A stretch of 56,897 nt of DNA from Clostridiales bacterium (GCA_015069365.1 SVIT01000004.1:1-56897); one strand, 5' to 3'; shown: positions 28,166 to 38,877, counted from the stretch's first letter. Notes: generated by a model from the sequence alone, not told the origin. Program-made: numbers and translations.

Positions 28166-28867
28166 TTATTTGCTAAAAATCAATCTGTGACAATTATCAC
28201 ACTCAATCGTGGCGCCGCCCGTCAATTTATTTCTCGCAGCCAAAGGCGGCTCCATACTGCAGAACGGACATCGGTTGCCAGTCAATTCTCCCACGACGGG
28301 GAAAATCCTCTCCTTTCTCTTCGTTTTGTACGTTTCCATCATCGTTTCAGGCACTTCTTTTGTGATAGCGGAAAGCTGTGCTTCGATTTCGTTCTTTTCC
28401 GCCGCACGCGATTCCTTTACCGCCTTGTATTTTTCAGAAGCTTCCGCGTACTGTTTCTGTGCAGAAATAACCTGTTTTTTCAGTTTTTGATATTCCGCAT
28501 CCGTCGTCTTTACGTTATCCGTTAATACCGCGAGGTCTGCCTTTAACTTCTTCAGCTGATCGATAATCGACTGTGCCTTTTTCTTGTAGAAAGCGATATC
28601 TGCGCCCCCAGTAACCAGTTCGTCCAAATGTTCAAAATCTTTCAGTGTTTCTTCCGTCTGCTGATATTTTTTGGCGATTTCCGCAGCTTCCGTCTTTAAT
28701 GCGGTTGCCTTAATCTCCAACGCGTCCAACTTCTCGGGAGCGGTTTCAAGGAATTTCTTAAATTTAACGTATTCCTTTCTCTCATCGCATCCTGCCAGTT
28801 CTCTCTCCAGCTTGTAAAGCTTTGTGTCGATTTCCTGATACTTCAAAATAGCCTGTAACTGTGACAT
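28166..28867 (-). CDS. coiled-coil plus C4 zinc-ribbon protein (DUF164/CT398-like)
   Basis: Long heptad-rich coiled coil ending in NRCPFCSMEPPLAARNKLTGGATIECDNCHRLIF. Confidence 0.85.
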   Translation of the reverse strand: MSQLQAILKYQEIDTKLYKLERELAGCDERKEYVKFKKFLETAPEKLDALEIKATALKTEAAEIAKKYQQTEETLKDFEHLDELVTGGADIAFYKKKAQSIIDQLKKLKADLAVLTDNVKTTDAEYQKLKKQVISAQKQYAEASEKYKAVKESRAAEKNEIEAQLSAITKEVPETMMETYKTKRKERIFPVVGELTGNRCPFCSMEPPLAARNKLTGGATIECDNCHRLIFSK

Positions 28868-28885
28868 AATTCTATCTCCCTCCCG

Positions 28886-29716
28886 TCAAAACAGTATATC
28901 GTCCGTATGGTAAACACACGGAATCTCTACCTGCTGACGGATTTTTTCATAATATTTTCTAAATCCGTACTGTTCGGACGCGTAATGCGTCAAAACAATG
29001 ACCGATACCCCCGACTCTAAAGCCATCGTCAATATATGATGTTTGAAATCGGAAGAGACCATAACGTCCGCGCCACTGCGTTTTGCAAACGCCACCGCGC
29101 CCTCATCCGCGCCCGCGCCGCAAAAGCTCGCCACTCGCGCAATTTCTTTCCCCTCGTCGCCATATACCATGACACGCTGTGTGGAGAACACCTTTTCCAT
29201 GTTTGCTTTCAACGCCCCAAGCGTTGTTTTGGGAACATCATACGCGCGTCCATATGCGCCTCCCTCAAAGACGCTCATGCATACAACGTTTTCCGTTAAA
29301 CTCGTACCTGCCCCCTCCGTTTCTGCGGCAAGACAGATCCCTTGCATCAAACTTTCGTCGATACCATTCGGTGCTGTATCCAAATTTAAGTGCATAGAAA
29401 TCACCGAAATTCCGTTACGAATACACTGCACCAACTTTTCACCGAGTGTCCCTGCCCCCTCGTCGCATACTTTCCCAATCTTCCCATAGATCATAGGATG
29501 ATGGGTGATAATCAAATTTGCGCCGACTTTGCGCGCTCTTTGAATGGACGCGTCCGTGAGATCAAGAGTAAAGAGCGCCCCCGTTATCTCCTCGCCAACG
29601 TCCACCAAAATACCGCTGTTGTCATACGCCCCGAACGTGGCACAATATGTATCGCTGAGCGACTTTGGCGCAATATCGTTTGCAATTTTATAAATTTCAC
29701 TTAATTTCACCTGCAA
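28886..29716 (-). CDS. Nif3-like dinuclear metal-centre hexameric protein
   Basis: DNSGILVDVGEEI, LIITHHPMIYGKI, SMHLNLDTAPNGI, VLTHYASEQYG. Confidence 0.93.
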   Translation of the reverse strand: MQVKLSEIYKIANDIAPKSLSDTYCATFGAYDNSGILVDVGEEITGALFTLDLTDASIQRARKVGANLIITHHPMIYGKIGKVCDEGAGTLGEKLVQCIRNGISVISMHLNLDTAPNGIDESLMQGICLAAETEGAGTSLTENVVCMSVFEGGAYGRAYDVPKTTLGALKANMEKVFSTQRVMVYGDEGKEIARVASFCGAGADEGAVAFAKRSGADVMVSSDFKHHILTMALESGVSVIVLTHYASEQYGFRKYYEKIRQQVEIPCVYHTDDILF

Positions 29717-30389
29717 GCACTCCTTCTAAGCGTTCTTTTTTCTTGAGCAATTCTACTCTGCTCTCCTCTTGCAAATTCGGGCGTTTGAGATATTTTTCCA
29801 CGTTTGCAATCTGCTTTTTCGTACGCTGCACAAACGCCTCGCCCATAAGGGTGAGATTCTCTCTCCCAAACTCGTACTCAGCGTCACTGTAAGGACGTTC
29901 GTCGCATACCTGCCCATGGTATTTCACATTCCCACCGCAAATCACATCGTAAAATTTTACATCCTCAAAAGTAAAATCACGTTCGATATATCCACCGTTT
30001 TCCAAGATATATCTGCGTAATTTCTCCCCGTCGTGCATCGGCTGAAACACGAACGAGCGAGGCATAAAACCATACTTTTTGTCCGACAAAATCGATATAA
30101 TTTCACTGCCACCCATGCCAGCAATCAACACTTCACCGACGGATTCGGGAACGCCAAAAAAACCGTCGCCAAGCACCGAAACCGCTTTTCCTTGACGGAT
30201 ATAGGGAGCAAGCAGCGTTTCCGCTTTCGCCAAACTCCCTTTACTGATATCGGAAAGGATCGCCTTTTCGCAAAGTCCGTTTTCAAGCATATACTGCGAA
30301 CAATAGCCGTGATCGCACCCAACGTCCGCAAATACGTCCGTCCGTTTTAACAACGAGCACAGTGTTTCAATACGTTTGCTGTAACCCAT
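29697..30389 (-). CDS. trmK: tRNA (adenine(22)-N1)-methyltransferase
   Basis: FADVGCDHGYCSQYMLENGL, ILSDISKGSLAKAETLL, GMGGSEIISIL; follows rpoD. Confidence 0.93.
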   Translation of the reverse strand: MGYSKRIETLCSLLKRTDVFADVGCDHGYCSQYMLENGLCEKAILSDISKGSLAKAETLLAPYIRQGKAVSVLGDGFFGVPESVGEVLIAGMGGSEIISILSDKKYGFMPRSFVFQPMHDGEKLRRYILENGGYIERDFTFEDVKFYDVICGGNVKYHGQVCDERPYSDAEYEFGRENLTLMGEAFVQRTKKQIANVEKYLKRPNLQEESRVELLKKKERLEGVLAGEIK

Positions 30390-31444
30390 TATTCAAGGAA
30401 ATCTTTCAGTTTTTTGCTACGCGAAGGATGACGGAGTTTTCTCAACGCTTTCGCCTCGATCTGACGGATACGTTCACGGGTAACGTTAAATTCTTTGCCC
30501 ACTTCTTCCAAAGTTCTGGGTTTTCCGTCGTCAATACCGTAACGCAATCTGAGCACCTTTTCTTCACGCGGCGTCAGCGTATCCAACACCCCGAGAAGCT
30601 GTTCTTTCAGCATTGTGAACGCAACCGAATCACTGGGCGTCGTCGTCTTTTCATCCTCGATAAAATCGCCGAGATGGCTGTCCTCTTCCTCACCGATCGG
30701 CGTTTCCAAAGAAACGGGATCCTGCGCAATCTTTTGGATTTCGCGAACTCTATCTTCCGTTACACCCATTTTTTCCGCGAGTTCTTCGGGGGTCGGTTCT
30801 CTGCCCAGCTCCTGCAAAAGCACACGTTGCACGCGGGTAAGCTTGTTGATCGTCTCCACCATGTGTACGGGAATACGAATAGTGCGCGCTTGATCCGCGA
30901 TCGCACGCGTGATAGATTGACGAATCCACCACGTTGCATAGGTCGAGAATTTGAAACCCTTTTGATAATCGAATTTCTCCACCGCTTTCATAAGGCCGAG
31001 ATTGCCTTCCTGAATGAGATCCAAGAAGAGCATACCACGCCCAACGTAGCGTTTTGCAATCGAAACAACGAGACGCAAGTTTGCCTCAGAAAGACGAGTC
31101 TTTGCGCTTTCATCGTTTTCCTGCATACGTCTCGCAAGATCTATTTCTTCGTCTGCCGATAACAAAGGCACGCGCCCAATGTCTTTGAGGTACATCTTGA
31201 CAGGGTCGTCCAACCCGATATCAGATAAAGCCTGCTCGAACAGTTCCCTATCCCTTTGATCTTCGTCAACGATCTGGATCCCTGCCTCGCCCAACGATTT
31301 GTATACGTAATCCATCTGGGTAGGATTGGTATCGTATTTCTCCATAATATCGCACAGCGCGTTGGTGGAAATACTGCCTTTTTTGCCGTAATTGTTGATA
31401 ATGCCAGCCAAGATTTCATTGAGTTTTTGATCGGATATATTCAT
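30389..31444 (-). CDS. rpoD: RNA polymerase primary sigma factor
   Basis: [101 protein letters not shown]. Confidence 0.98.
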   Translation of the reverse strand: MNISDQKLNEILAGIINNYGKKGSISTNALCDIMEKYDTNPTQMDYVYKSLGEAGIQIVDEDQRDRELFEQALSDIGLDDPVKMYLKDIGRVPLLSADEEIDLARRMQENDESAKTRLSEANLRLVVSIAKRYVGRGMLFLDLIQEGNLGLMKAVEKFDYQKGFKFSTYATWWIRQSITRAIADQARTIRIPVHMVETINKLTRVQRVLLQELGREPTPEELAEKMGVTEDRVREIQKIAQDPVSLETPIGEEEDSHLGDFIEDEKTTTPSDSVAFTMLKEQLLGVLDTLTPREEKVLRLRYGIDDGKPRTLEEVGKEFNVTRERIRQIEAKALRKLRHPSRSKKLKDFLE

Positions 31445-31485
31445 CTTTCATCCTCCGTTTATACCGAAACAGTTGTCTGTTTTAT

Positions 31486-33306
31486 TTATATTTTTCTTCT
31501 ATTTAAGCCTTTACTCTTTTGAACGCATTCACCGATTTTTTTCGCGATTTCCCTACGTTCCGTCTCTTCCGTTGCCTGCGCATACGCTTGATTGAGCCGC
31601 GCGAGTTCTTCCTCGATCCCCTCTTTCTTAAGGGTATTCACGCTGTCCGCAAAAAATCTTGCCGCCACGTCGCCTATCAACTTTTCCCCATAATTAAGAT
31701 CAAGAATTGCATTAAACTCCGCGCAGTTCTCATCAAGCAGTTCGAACAGTTCGCTCGGGCGTATCCTTTCTCGCTTTTCCTCACGCTCCATAATGTACTG
31801 CGCAATGATGATATGCGTTTCGTCCTTTAAGGGAAGATCGCCCACAGAAAATTCTTGCGCATACGGCGCGGAAAAGAGTTTCGCCGCCAGGATAAACCTA
31901 GTCGCTTTTTTCTGCTTGTCCGTGCCCGAAGCCGTCTCGGAAAGTTTTTCTTTCGGAAGAGGAGTAGGCGCGTCTTCCGAATCCTTTTTTATACTCCGCA
32001 AATCCCTTTCCAGGGCATGATAGGTAAGGCCAGTTCTATCGCGCAATCGCTTTAACAGCTCTTCGCGCACCGTTTCACTGTCCGCCTCTTTGACAATCTT
32101 CAATGCCTCGGCAACAAAACGACGTTTATCCTCCGTCTTAGTAAGATCGTAACCGCGTTCCAAAGCGTGCAAGCGGTAATCAATCAAGGGCATCGCACCG
32201 TCCAGACACTTTTGATAAGCGTCCGCCCCCTGCCTTGCCACGTCGTCAGGATCCGCGCCATCGGGCATCGGTACTACCCGAAGATTTAATCCCGCTTCAT
32301 CCAAAATCTCCAAACTGCGAAGATCGGCCTTTTGTCCTGCAAAATCCCCATCATAGCTGATCAGAACGTTGTCCGTGTATCGCTTGATCAAACGAGCCTG
32401 CTCTTTGGTAAGCGAGGTACCCATGGACGCAACTATATTCTTAAACCCCGCCTGATAAAGGGAAATTGTATCCATATATCCCTCGACGATAATCACGTCT
32501 TTGATCGGCTGTTCTCTCTTGAGCTTCTTTAACAGATTAATGTTGTACAAGGTTTTACTCTTGTCAAACAACATCGTTTCTTTTGTGTTTTTATATTTTC
32601 CGAACTTGGTCTTTTCCAGCACTCTGCCACCAAAACCAATGACCTCGTCAAACGCATTGATGATGGGAAAAATCAATCTTCCGCCCAAAGCGTCGTACAT
32701 CCTGCCGTTCTTTTCGCTGAGCGCCAACACCCCGCTGTCCACCAAATCTTCTTTGAAATACCCTTTCCCTGATAAATAATCGGGAAGAGAATAGAAATCC
32801 AACGACGCGCCCAGTCCAAATTTTTTCACCGTCGTCGGGGCTAAGCCGCGCCCCGAAATGTACTGCAAAAATCCATCCGCACGAGAATCCCCGCTGTATA
32901 GATTAGACAGATAAAATCTGGCACTATCCAAAAGGATCTTTGCCATTGCGTCACGTTTTTTCTTCTTTCGCGCCGCCTCTTCCGTGTCGAAATTACTCTC
33001 GGGTACGGTCATTTTCGCCCGCGCAGCCAAGATACGCACGGCGCCCATGAAATCGGTCGATTCTATCTCTTGCACAAATTTGATGACGTCGCCCGATTCC
33101 TGACAACCGAAGCAGTGATAGAACTGCTCTCCTTCATTAACCGCAAACGAGGGGGTCTTTTCGTGATGGAAGGGACAACAAGCCCAGTAGTTCCCGCCCT
33201 TTCTGTCTACGGCAACGTAGCTGCGAATGACCTCAACGATATCGCTTCTCTGTTTTAATGCGCGCAAGAATGTCGCAAATTCGGAATCAAATCTTCCGCC
33301 GCTCAC
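31486..33306 (-). CDS. dnaG: DNA primase
   Basis: CPFHHEKTPSFAVNEGEQFYHCFGCQESGDVIKF, TOPRIM VEGYMDTISLYQAGFKNIVASMGTSL. Confidence 0.98.
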   Translation of the reverse strand: MSGGRFDSEFATFLRALKQRSDIVEVIRSYVAVDRKGGNYWACCPFHHEKTPSFAVNEGEQFYHCFGCQESGDVIKFVQEIESTDFMGAVRILAARAKMTVPESNFDTEEAARKKKKRDAMAKILLDSARFYLSNLYSGDSRADGFLQYISGRGLAPTTVKKFGLGASLDFYSLPDYLSGKGYFKEDLVDSGVLALSEKNGRMYDALGGRLIFPIINAFDEVIGFGGRVLEKTKFGKYKNTKETMLFDKSKTLYNINLLKKLKREQPIKDVIIVEGYMDTISLYQAGFKNIVASMGTSLTKEQARLIKRYTDNVLISYDGDFAGQKADLRSLEILDEAGLNLRVVPMPDGADPDDVARQGADAYQKCLDGAMPLIDYRLHALERGYDLTKTEDKRRFVAEALKIVKEADSETVREELLKRLRDRTGLTYHALERDLRSIKKDSEDAPTPLPKEKLSETASGTDKQKKATRFILAAKLFSAPYAQEFSVGDLPLKDETHIIIAQYIMEREEKRERIRPSELFELLDENCAEFNAILDLNYGEKLIGDVAARFFADSVNTLKKEGIEEELARLNQAYAQATEETERREIAKKIGECVQKSKGLNRRKI

Positions 33307-34334
33307 GTTATACCTCCCATACTGAAATTAGAGGGAATAAATAGGTCTTCAAACACACTCACCGCGTACCTGTCCGTCATTCCCGAAAGATAATCGCAAA
33401 CTACACGCTCCCGATCGTAGTTGTCAAGCAGCTTCAAATAGGGCTTTGGTAACTTGTCCACGTTCTTCATAAAATACGCGAACATCTGCGTCAACATGCG
33501 CTCCGCACGTTCCTGAATCGCAATGTTTGTCAGAGCGTAAACTCGCTCGAACATAAAATCCCGAAGCTCGTTGATCGCCGACATAACCTCGTCGGACAAT
33601 CTCACGTGCGGCTGCCCTTTCGACGAGCGATAAATATCCGCAATCGCCGTATTGATCCGCACCTTCGTTTGGTCGCCCAAGATGGAAACGGCGCGCTGCG
33701 GTAAATCTTTTTCCTTTAATATCCCTGCGCGAATCGCATCCTCGATATCGTGATTGATGTAGGCGATTCTGTCCGCATAAGACACCGCCTCGCCTTCCAA
33801 CGTCATGGGCGTTCCCGAACTCTTGTGCTGAAGAATACCATCGCGCACCTCTGCAGTCAAGTTCAAACCACGCCCTCCTTTTTCAATGACGTCCACCACG
33901 CGAAGGGACTGTTCATTGTGCCAAAAACCGTGTTCGGAAAGCTTTGATAAAATCTTCTCACCCACGTGTCCGAAAGGGGTATGTCCGAGGTCATGCCCCA
34001 AAGCGATCGCTTCGGCGAGATCCTCGTTAAGCGAAAGCATACGCGCGATTGAACGCGCAATCTGCGAAACGTCCAACGTATGCGTCAGACGGGTAATATA
34101 ATGATCCCCCTCAGGCGCAAAAAAGACCTGCGTTTTATTCTTCAAACGGCGAAACGCTTTGCTGTAAATAATACGGTCACGATCCCGTTGGAACTCCGTA
34201 CGAAATTCGCAAGGGGTCTCCTCTCTAACTCTGCCCGCCGTATCAGCCGACCGTTTTGCATAAACGGATAAAAAGCTTTCTTCCTGCGCGCAAATGCGCT
34301 CTCTAACAGTCGCGTATTCTTTTCGCTCGGTCAT
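33303..34334 (-). CDS. dgt: deoxyguanosinetriphosphate triphosphohydrolase (HD domain)
   Basis: FRRLKNKTQVFFAPEGDHYITRLTHTLDVSQIARSIAR, GHDLGHTPFGHVGE, LSGMTDRYAVSVFE. Confidence 0.95.
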   Translation of the reverse strand: MTERKEYATVRERICAQEESFLSVYAKRSADTAGRVREETPCEFRTEFQRDRDRIIYSKAFRRLKNKTQVFFAPEGDHYITRLTHTLDVSQIARSIARMLSLNEDLAEAIALGHDLGHTPFGHVGEKILSKLSEHGFWHNEQSLRVVDVIEKGGRGLNLTAEVRDGILQHKSSGTPMTLEGEAVSYADRIAYINHDIEDAIRAGILKEKDLPQRAVSILGDQTKVRINTAIADIYRSSKGQPHVRLSDEVMSAINELRDFMFERVYALTNIAIQERAERMLTQMFAYFMKNVDKLPKPYLKLLDNYDRERVVCDYLSGMTDRYAVSVFEDLFIPSNFSMGGIT

Positions 34335-34487
34335 TTTTACCCCTCCTTTATCAAAAAATCCGCCCTTTCGATTGCGTTATATTTATATATTCGACAAAAG
34401 TTGTTGATTTCCTTTTTTTTCGCGAAGTTTTTTAGGATTTTTACTTATTTTTTCTTATATTTTATCCAAGAAGACGAAAAAATAGCC

Positions 34488-34512
34488 CTCCGCCTTAAAA
34501 CAAACGGCGGAG
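34488..34512 (-). terminator. terminator downstream of the FAD oxidoreductase
   Basis: CTCCGCC/GGCGGAG stem, minus strand followed by TATTTTTTC. Confidence 0.7.
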
Positions 34513-34532
34513 AGCCGAATTTTGTGATAAAA

Positions 34533-35927
34533 TTAAACGAGTTTTCTCCCCATCAAGACACCCATAACGGACGCCATCATAAGCCCTCTCGTCCAACCGG
34601 ACGAATCCCCAAGACAGTGCAATCCCTTGACGTTGGTATTAAAGTCGGTATCCATCTTGATACGATTGCTGTAGAATTTCAACTCGGGCGAGTAAAGAAG
34701 CGTTTCCGTTGCCGCAAACCCAGGTACAACGTAGTCGACCGCTTTGATGAAATTGATAATGTTCATCATCGTGCGGTAAGGCATTGCCGCCGTGATATCC
34801 CCTGCCACCGCGTCTTTCAACGTGGGACGGATATTCGATTGAACCAACTCTTCCTGCCACGTACGCTTGCCGTCCAAAATATCCCCGAAACGCTGCACCA
34901 AAATACGTCCTTCACCAAGCATATTCGTCAATTCCCCGATCTTCTTCGCGTACGCAATCGGCTGATTGAACGGATAGGAAAAATTATGCGAACACAAAAT
35001 AGAAAGGTTTGTGTTGTTCGTTTTAAGGTCTTTATAGCTATGCCCGTTTACAACGGCAAGATCGTTATCATAGTTTTCTTGCGATACAAAACCGCCGGGA
35101 TTTTGACAGAACGTACGCACCTTATTCTTAAACGGAAGAGGATAACCGATAAGCTTCGATTCGTACAAAGTCTTATTGACCGTCTCCATGATCTCGTTGC
35201 GAACCTCAACACGCACCCCGATATCAACGGTGCTGGCAACGTGCTCTACACCGTATTTTTCACAGATCTGCTCCAACCAGTCTGCACCGCGTCGGCCAGT
35301 CGCAACAACGGTGTCTTCCGCGAAGATTTCCATACTCTGGCTGCCGTCAGATTTTCTAATCATCGCGCCCCTGCATACCCCGTTTTCAAAAATCGGACTC
35401 TCACACTCATATCCAAACAAAATCTCTACGCCGTTGTTTTGTAAGTGCTTTTCAATCGCCAAATAGATCGCCTGCGCACGTTCCGTACCCATGTGACGAA
35501 TTGGACAATCAACCAGTTTCAGACCCGCCTTGATTGCACGGCGGCGAATCTCTTTCACTTCTTCCCCCGCATTAAGCCCTTCGATATGTTCGTCCGCCCC
35601 GAACTCAAGATAAATCTTATCTGCGTAATCAATCGTCTCCTGCGCAAGATCTGCACCGATCAAATCGGGCAAACTACCCCCAACCTCATAGCTGAGCGAA
35701 AGTTTTCCATCCGAAAACGCGCCTGCACCCGAAAAACCTGTCGTAATATGACAATAGGGTTTACACTGAACACATTTTTGCGTTTTATATTTTGGACAAC
35801 GGCGATTTTCCACCGACTGCCCCTTTTCTACAATGACAATTTTTTTCTTACTGCCTTTGCGTAACATTTCTAAAGCGGTGAATATTCCCGCAGGACCTGC
35901 ACCGATAATCACAACGTCAGCTTTCAT
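34533..35927 (-). CDS. FAD-dependent oxidoreductase/dehydrogenase
   Basis: MKADVVIIGAGPAGIFTALEMLRKGSKKKIVIVEKGQ dinucleotide fold; start supported by a consensus promoter at 35980-36008 that excludes the longer ORF start at 36062. Confidence 0.9.
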   Translation of the reverse strand: MKADVVIIGAGPAGIFTALEMLRKGSKKKIVIVEKGQSVENRRCPKYKTQKCVQCKPYCHITTGFSGAGAFSDGKLSLSYEVGGSLPDLIGADLAQETIDYADKIYLEFGADEHIEGLNAGEEVKEIRRRAIKAGLKLVDCPIRHMGTERAQAIYLAIEKHLQNNGVEILFGYECESPIFENGVCRGAMIRKSDGSQSMEIFAEDTVVATGRRGADWLEQICEKYGVEHVASTVDIGVRVEVRNEIMETVNKTLYESKLIGYPLPFKNKVRTFCQNPGGFVSQENYDNDLAVVNGHSYKDLKTNNTNLSILCSHNFSYPFNQPIAYAKKIGELTNMLGEGRILVQRFGDILDGKRTWQEELVQSNIRPTLKDAVAGDITAAMPYRTMMNIINFIKAVDYVVPGFAATETLLYSPELKFYSNRIKMDTDFNTNVKGLHCLGDSSGWTRGLMMASVMGVLMGRKLV

Positions 35928-35979
35928 TCCGTTTTCCTCCTTATAACCACAAATTATATTTGCATTTTTACCACAGCGC

Positions 35980-36008
35980 ATTATATCACGCTTTTGGTGT
36001 TTTGTCAA
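35980..36008 (-). promoter_or_regulatory. consensus sigma-A promoter
   Basis: TTGACA-17 nt-TATAAT on the minus strand. Confidence 0.85.
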
Positions 36009-36019
36009 TAGATAAAAAT

Positions 36020-36048
36020 AAAAACTTCGCAATATTTGCAAAGTTTTT
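36020..36048 (-). terminator. terminator downstream of the 36077-36688 membrane protein gene
   Basis: 13-bp stem (one G-U pair) AAAAACTTTGCAA/TTGCGAAGTTTTT, 3-nt loop, then ATTTTTATC on the minus strand. Confidence 0.7.
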
Positions 36049-36076
36049 ATGCTATCATCCATATAATTTCTTGTTC

Positions 36077-36688
36077 TTATGCGGTTTCCGTGATATTCAT
36101 CTCAGACATGGTAGCCATATTTGCACGGAGAGCCTTTTTAATCGTGCTTTTACGGAGCACCTCTAACTTGTACGAATTATATCGCAAGATAATGAACGAA
36201 GGAAGATTCAACACCCCGTTAATGATTGCAACAGGAATTGAAACCGCCAACCATACCCTATGCATAGGATGCGCCAGTAAAATCAAAAAACCCAGAAAAA
36301 TTGAAGCAAAATGGCCAATCTCACCGTAGCAAGACTCCAAAAGAAATCTATCTAAATACTCTACGCTTTTCGGGTCGATCAGCTTATTTTTACGAAAACC
36401 AGTAAACTGTCCGATCTCAGGCACGTAGTCTTTCCATTTTCTTATTTTTAATTTTTCGTAAAACTTTTTCTCTTTTGCAGAAACGATGAATATCTTTTTC
36501 TCGTGATTGGCAAATTTTGCAGGGAGCAATCTCGCTACCGTTGCAACCAACGCATCCAAAAGCATCACAAGCACAACCGCAAACGCCGTATACCCCATCA
36601 CACTAAAGAACGGCATGTGATACAAAGGCGCAACGATCAAGGAAATCAAAACGATGCAAAAGGAAATAATGCACAAGTATAATATCAT
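36077..36688 (-). CDS. uncharacterised membrane protein
   Basis: Hydrophobic N-terminal helices and GEIGHFASIFLGFLILLAHPMHRVWLAVSIPVAIINGVLNLPSFIILRYN; overlaps plsC-like gene. Confidence 0.75.
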   Translation of the reverse strand: MILYLCIISFCIVLISLIVAPLYHMPFFSVMGYTAFAVVLVMLLDALVATVARLLPAKFANHEKKIFIVSAKEKKFYEKLKIRKWKDYVPEIGQFTGFRKNKLIDPKSVEYLDRFLLESCYGEIGHFASIFLGFLILLAHPMHRVWLAVSIPVAIINGVLNLPSFIILRYNSYKLEVLRKSTIKKALRANMATMSEMNITETA

Positions 36689-37554
36689 TTTTCTTCCTCC
36701 TTTGCAACCTCAACCTCTTCTCCATATATCAAAGGGATTCTATACACCTCTTCGTATTTTGCTTTGCAGAGGGCGTAGGCTTGCTCTGCCGCCCTATCCG
36801 ACCATACCTTTTCCCCCACCGTCTTATCTGGATAAATCGGGGGCATGATATGCAAGGTGTGACGTTGTACGGGATAACCGTTTTCGTCCAAACGCTCGGG
36901 ATCGTCCGTCATCGTAATGAACGTGGGCACTACGGGTACGCCCGCACGATACGCCATTTTGAACGCACCCGCCTTAAAGGGACGGGGCTTTTTATAATTC
37001 CACCACATTTCCTGCTCTGGATAGACCAAAACCGTTTCCCCGCGTTGCAACAATTTATTCACCGCCGAGGTAAAATTCATCATCGTTCGGCGGTTTCTGG
37101 AAAGGGGCAATGTATTGCAATGACGGAATAAAAAGCCGTACAGCCCAGGGAAGTTGGTATAGTTCCCCTCACGAATGACCTTATACAAATACTTTCGAGG
37201 CAAGTGTTTCCTTATACAGAGGAATACAATATAGTTATCAAACGCCGAGAAATGGTTGCAAGTAACCACCGCCCCGTTTTTAAACGCGTCCAAATTCTCT
37301 TTTCCCTCTACACCGTCGATCACGAGCACGTCTTTTTTGATAAGTCCTAAAAAGAACCTATCCCCAACGAAATTTGCCGCGCGACGCTTGATTTTGCTGG
37401 AAAACTTTTTACAAAGATAATCCACCTTGTTTGGTAAAAGCTCTGGTGCGGGGGGATCGTTTTCTACACTTTCGTGGAAACGTCCCTCTTTTTCATATTC
37501 TTTAATGCGGTTTAAAATCTCTAACCTTTCCGCTGAAATCTTCGATGAATCCAT
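36685..37554 (-). CDS. 1-acyl-sn-glycerol-3-phosphate acyltransferase family protein
   Basis: VVTCNHFSAFDNY (HX4D-like NHFSAFD), VLVYPEQEMWWNYKKPRPFKAGAFKMAYRAGVPVVP. Confidence 0.9.
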   Translation of the reverse strand: MDSSKISAERLEILNRIKEYEKEGRFHESVENDPPAPELLPNKVDYLCKKFSSKIKRRAANFVGDRFFLGLIKKDVLVIDGVEGKENLDAFKNGAVVTCNHFSAFDNYIVFLCIRKHLPRKYLYKVIREGNYTNFPGLYGFLFRHCNTLPLSRNRRTMMNFTSAVNKLLQRGETVLVYPEQEMWWNYKKPRPFKAGAFKMAYRAGVPVVPTFITMTDDPERLDENGYPVQRHTLHIMPPIYPDKTVGEKVWSDRAAEQAYALCKAKYEEVYRIPLIYGEEVEVAKEEEK

Positions 37555-37582
37555 ACCTGGTACCCCTGTTTTGCTTTTTTTG

Positions 37583-38512
37583 TTAAAATTTCATACCTAC
37601 CGAACGGATAAAATTGTTGGGGTTATCCGCTTCCGCTTGCGCCAACGCAACAAGCTTTGCCGAACCCTCGTCATCACGTTTTTTCATTTCAGGCGTAAAA
37701 TCCTCTTTGGCTTTTCTGATAACGGAAATGAATTCCGTTTTCGCGGCGTAGCTCCAAAAAATTTCCTCATATAAAATACCGTCATAATGCCAAGGTTTCA
37801 TTGACAAATTGTAGTGTATCAATTTCAACGGCGTATCGTCATTGCCGCCGATCGGCATTTTATTCCAACCCGCCTCGTAAAAATACACCTTATCTTTGCA
37901 AATCAAATTAAGACAGTCTTGATCGGGCGCGATAATAAAATCATAGCTGCGGAGCACTGCACCGAATTTGTCATAAAAACCAATCTCACGGAACTTCACA
38001 AGATTCATAACGATTACGCCCGAATTGAAATACCGATCATACATAATCCCCAGCGCGTTCTTTGTATATTCGCGGAATTCTTTCACCACTGCCACCGCCT
38101 GATCAGCAACCGCACCAATATAATTATCCCCGATATCAATCGTGTACAGCTGTGCAATATCCGTCATTGTCACTGTATCGCAATCCATATACAGAACTTT
38201 ATCGTATTGAGGGAAAAGTTCGGGAATCAATAAGCGATAATAAATCGCGCTCGTGTAATAATCGCGGCAGTGCATACAATCGCTGATACGGCTGATCTTT
38301 TCGCCGATATCCTCAAAATAAACGTGGAAGTTTTCCTCCTCCATCGCCTTTACTTTCTTTGCGTTCTCACTCAATTCACCCGAATACAAAACGTGAATAT
38401 TGTATTCGTAACCGTCCGTTTTATGATCCTTCAACGACGTCAAAGCCACCGCCAAATACGGCATGTAGTTATCGTCTGCCGCATAAAATACGGGTATGAT
38501 CGTTTTCCTCAT
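37583..38512 (-). CDS. glycosyltransferase family 8
   Basis: IPVFYAADDNYMPYLAVALTSL, KVLYMDCDTVTMTDIAQLY (DxD), FNSGVIVMNL, PDQDCLN. Confidence 0.93.
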   Translation of the reverse strand: MRKTIIPVFYAADDNYMPYLAVALTSLKDHKTDGYEYNIHVLYSGELSENAKKVKAMEEENFHVYFEDIGEKISRISDCMHCRDYYTSAIYYRLLIPELFPQYDKVLYMDCDTVTMTDIAQLYTIDIGDNYIGAVADQAVAVVKEFREYTKNALGIMYDRYFNSGVIVMNLVKFREIGFYDKFGAVLRSYDFIIAPDQDCLNLICKDKVYFYEAGWNKMPIGGNDDTPLKLIHYNLSMKPWHYDGILYEEIFWSYAAKTEFISVIRKAKEDFTPEMKKRDDEGSAKLVALAQAEADNPNNFIRSVGMKF

Positions 38513-38639
38513 AGATACCTCTTTTATAATTTACTTTCAAATACTCAGCAAAACCGTCTCGCGTTTTACTGTATCTGTATTTTATAGTATTTGTCTACAA
38601 TTTTCAACCGAATTACCTATAAAATCGCTCTACTCCCAC

Positions 38640-38830
38640 TTTTTTCCAGTCTACTGCGAGAAGAGAAGAACTCTACTCACAGTAGAGTTATGAACTCCAC
38701 CCTCAGTAGAGAGGTTTCTCCCCCTTTAAAATAAAGGGGTTCAGCGTTTCAAAAAAACGGCGAAGATAAAACCGTTTTTTTCGAGAGTTATCTACCGCCG
38801 TTTTAAAAAACATTAAATTGTATTCCGCCT
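38640..38830. repeat. cluster of short inverted repeats in the GT8-dtd intergenic region
   Basis: AACTCTACT-CAC-AGTAGAGTT (38669-38689), CCCCTTT-AAAAT-AAAGGGG (38721-38739), AAAAAAACGG-11-CCGTTTTTTT (38751-38781), plus degenerate CTCTACTG/CAGTAGAG copies on both sides. Confidence 0.7.
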
Positions 38831-38877
38831 TGAGTTTTTCGCGGTCAATATTGTGATAACGACAAACCTATTTAATC

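Noticed and set aside
33357-33378. Copy of the GTACCTG motif in dgt
   Set aside because: Encodes the conserved GMTDRYAV segment of HD-type dGTPases, so the match is explained by the protein.
34401-35444. 347-aa plus-strand ORF antisense to the FAD oxidoreductase
   Set aside because: Shadow ORF; no RBS or family motifs.
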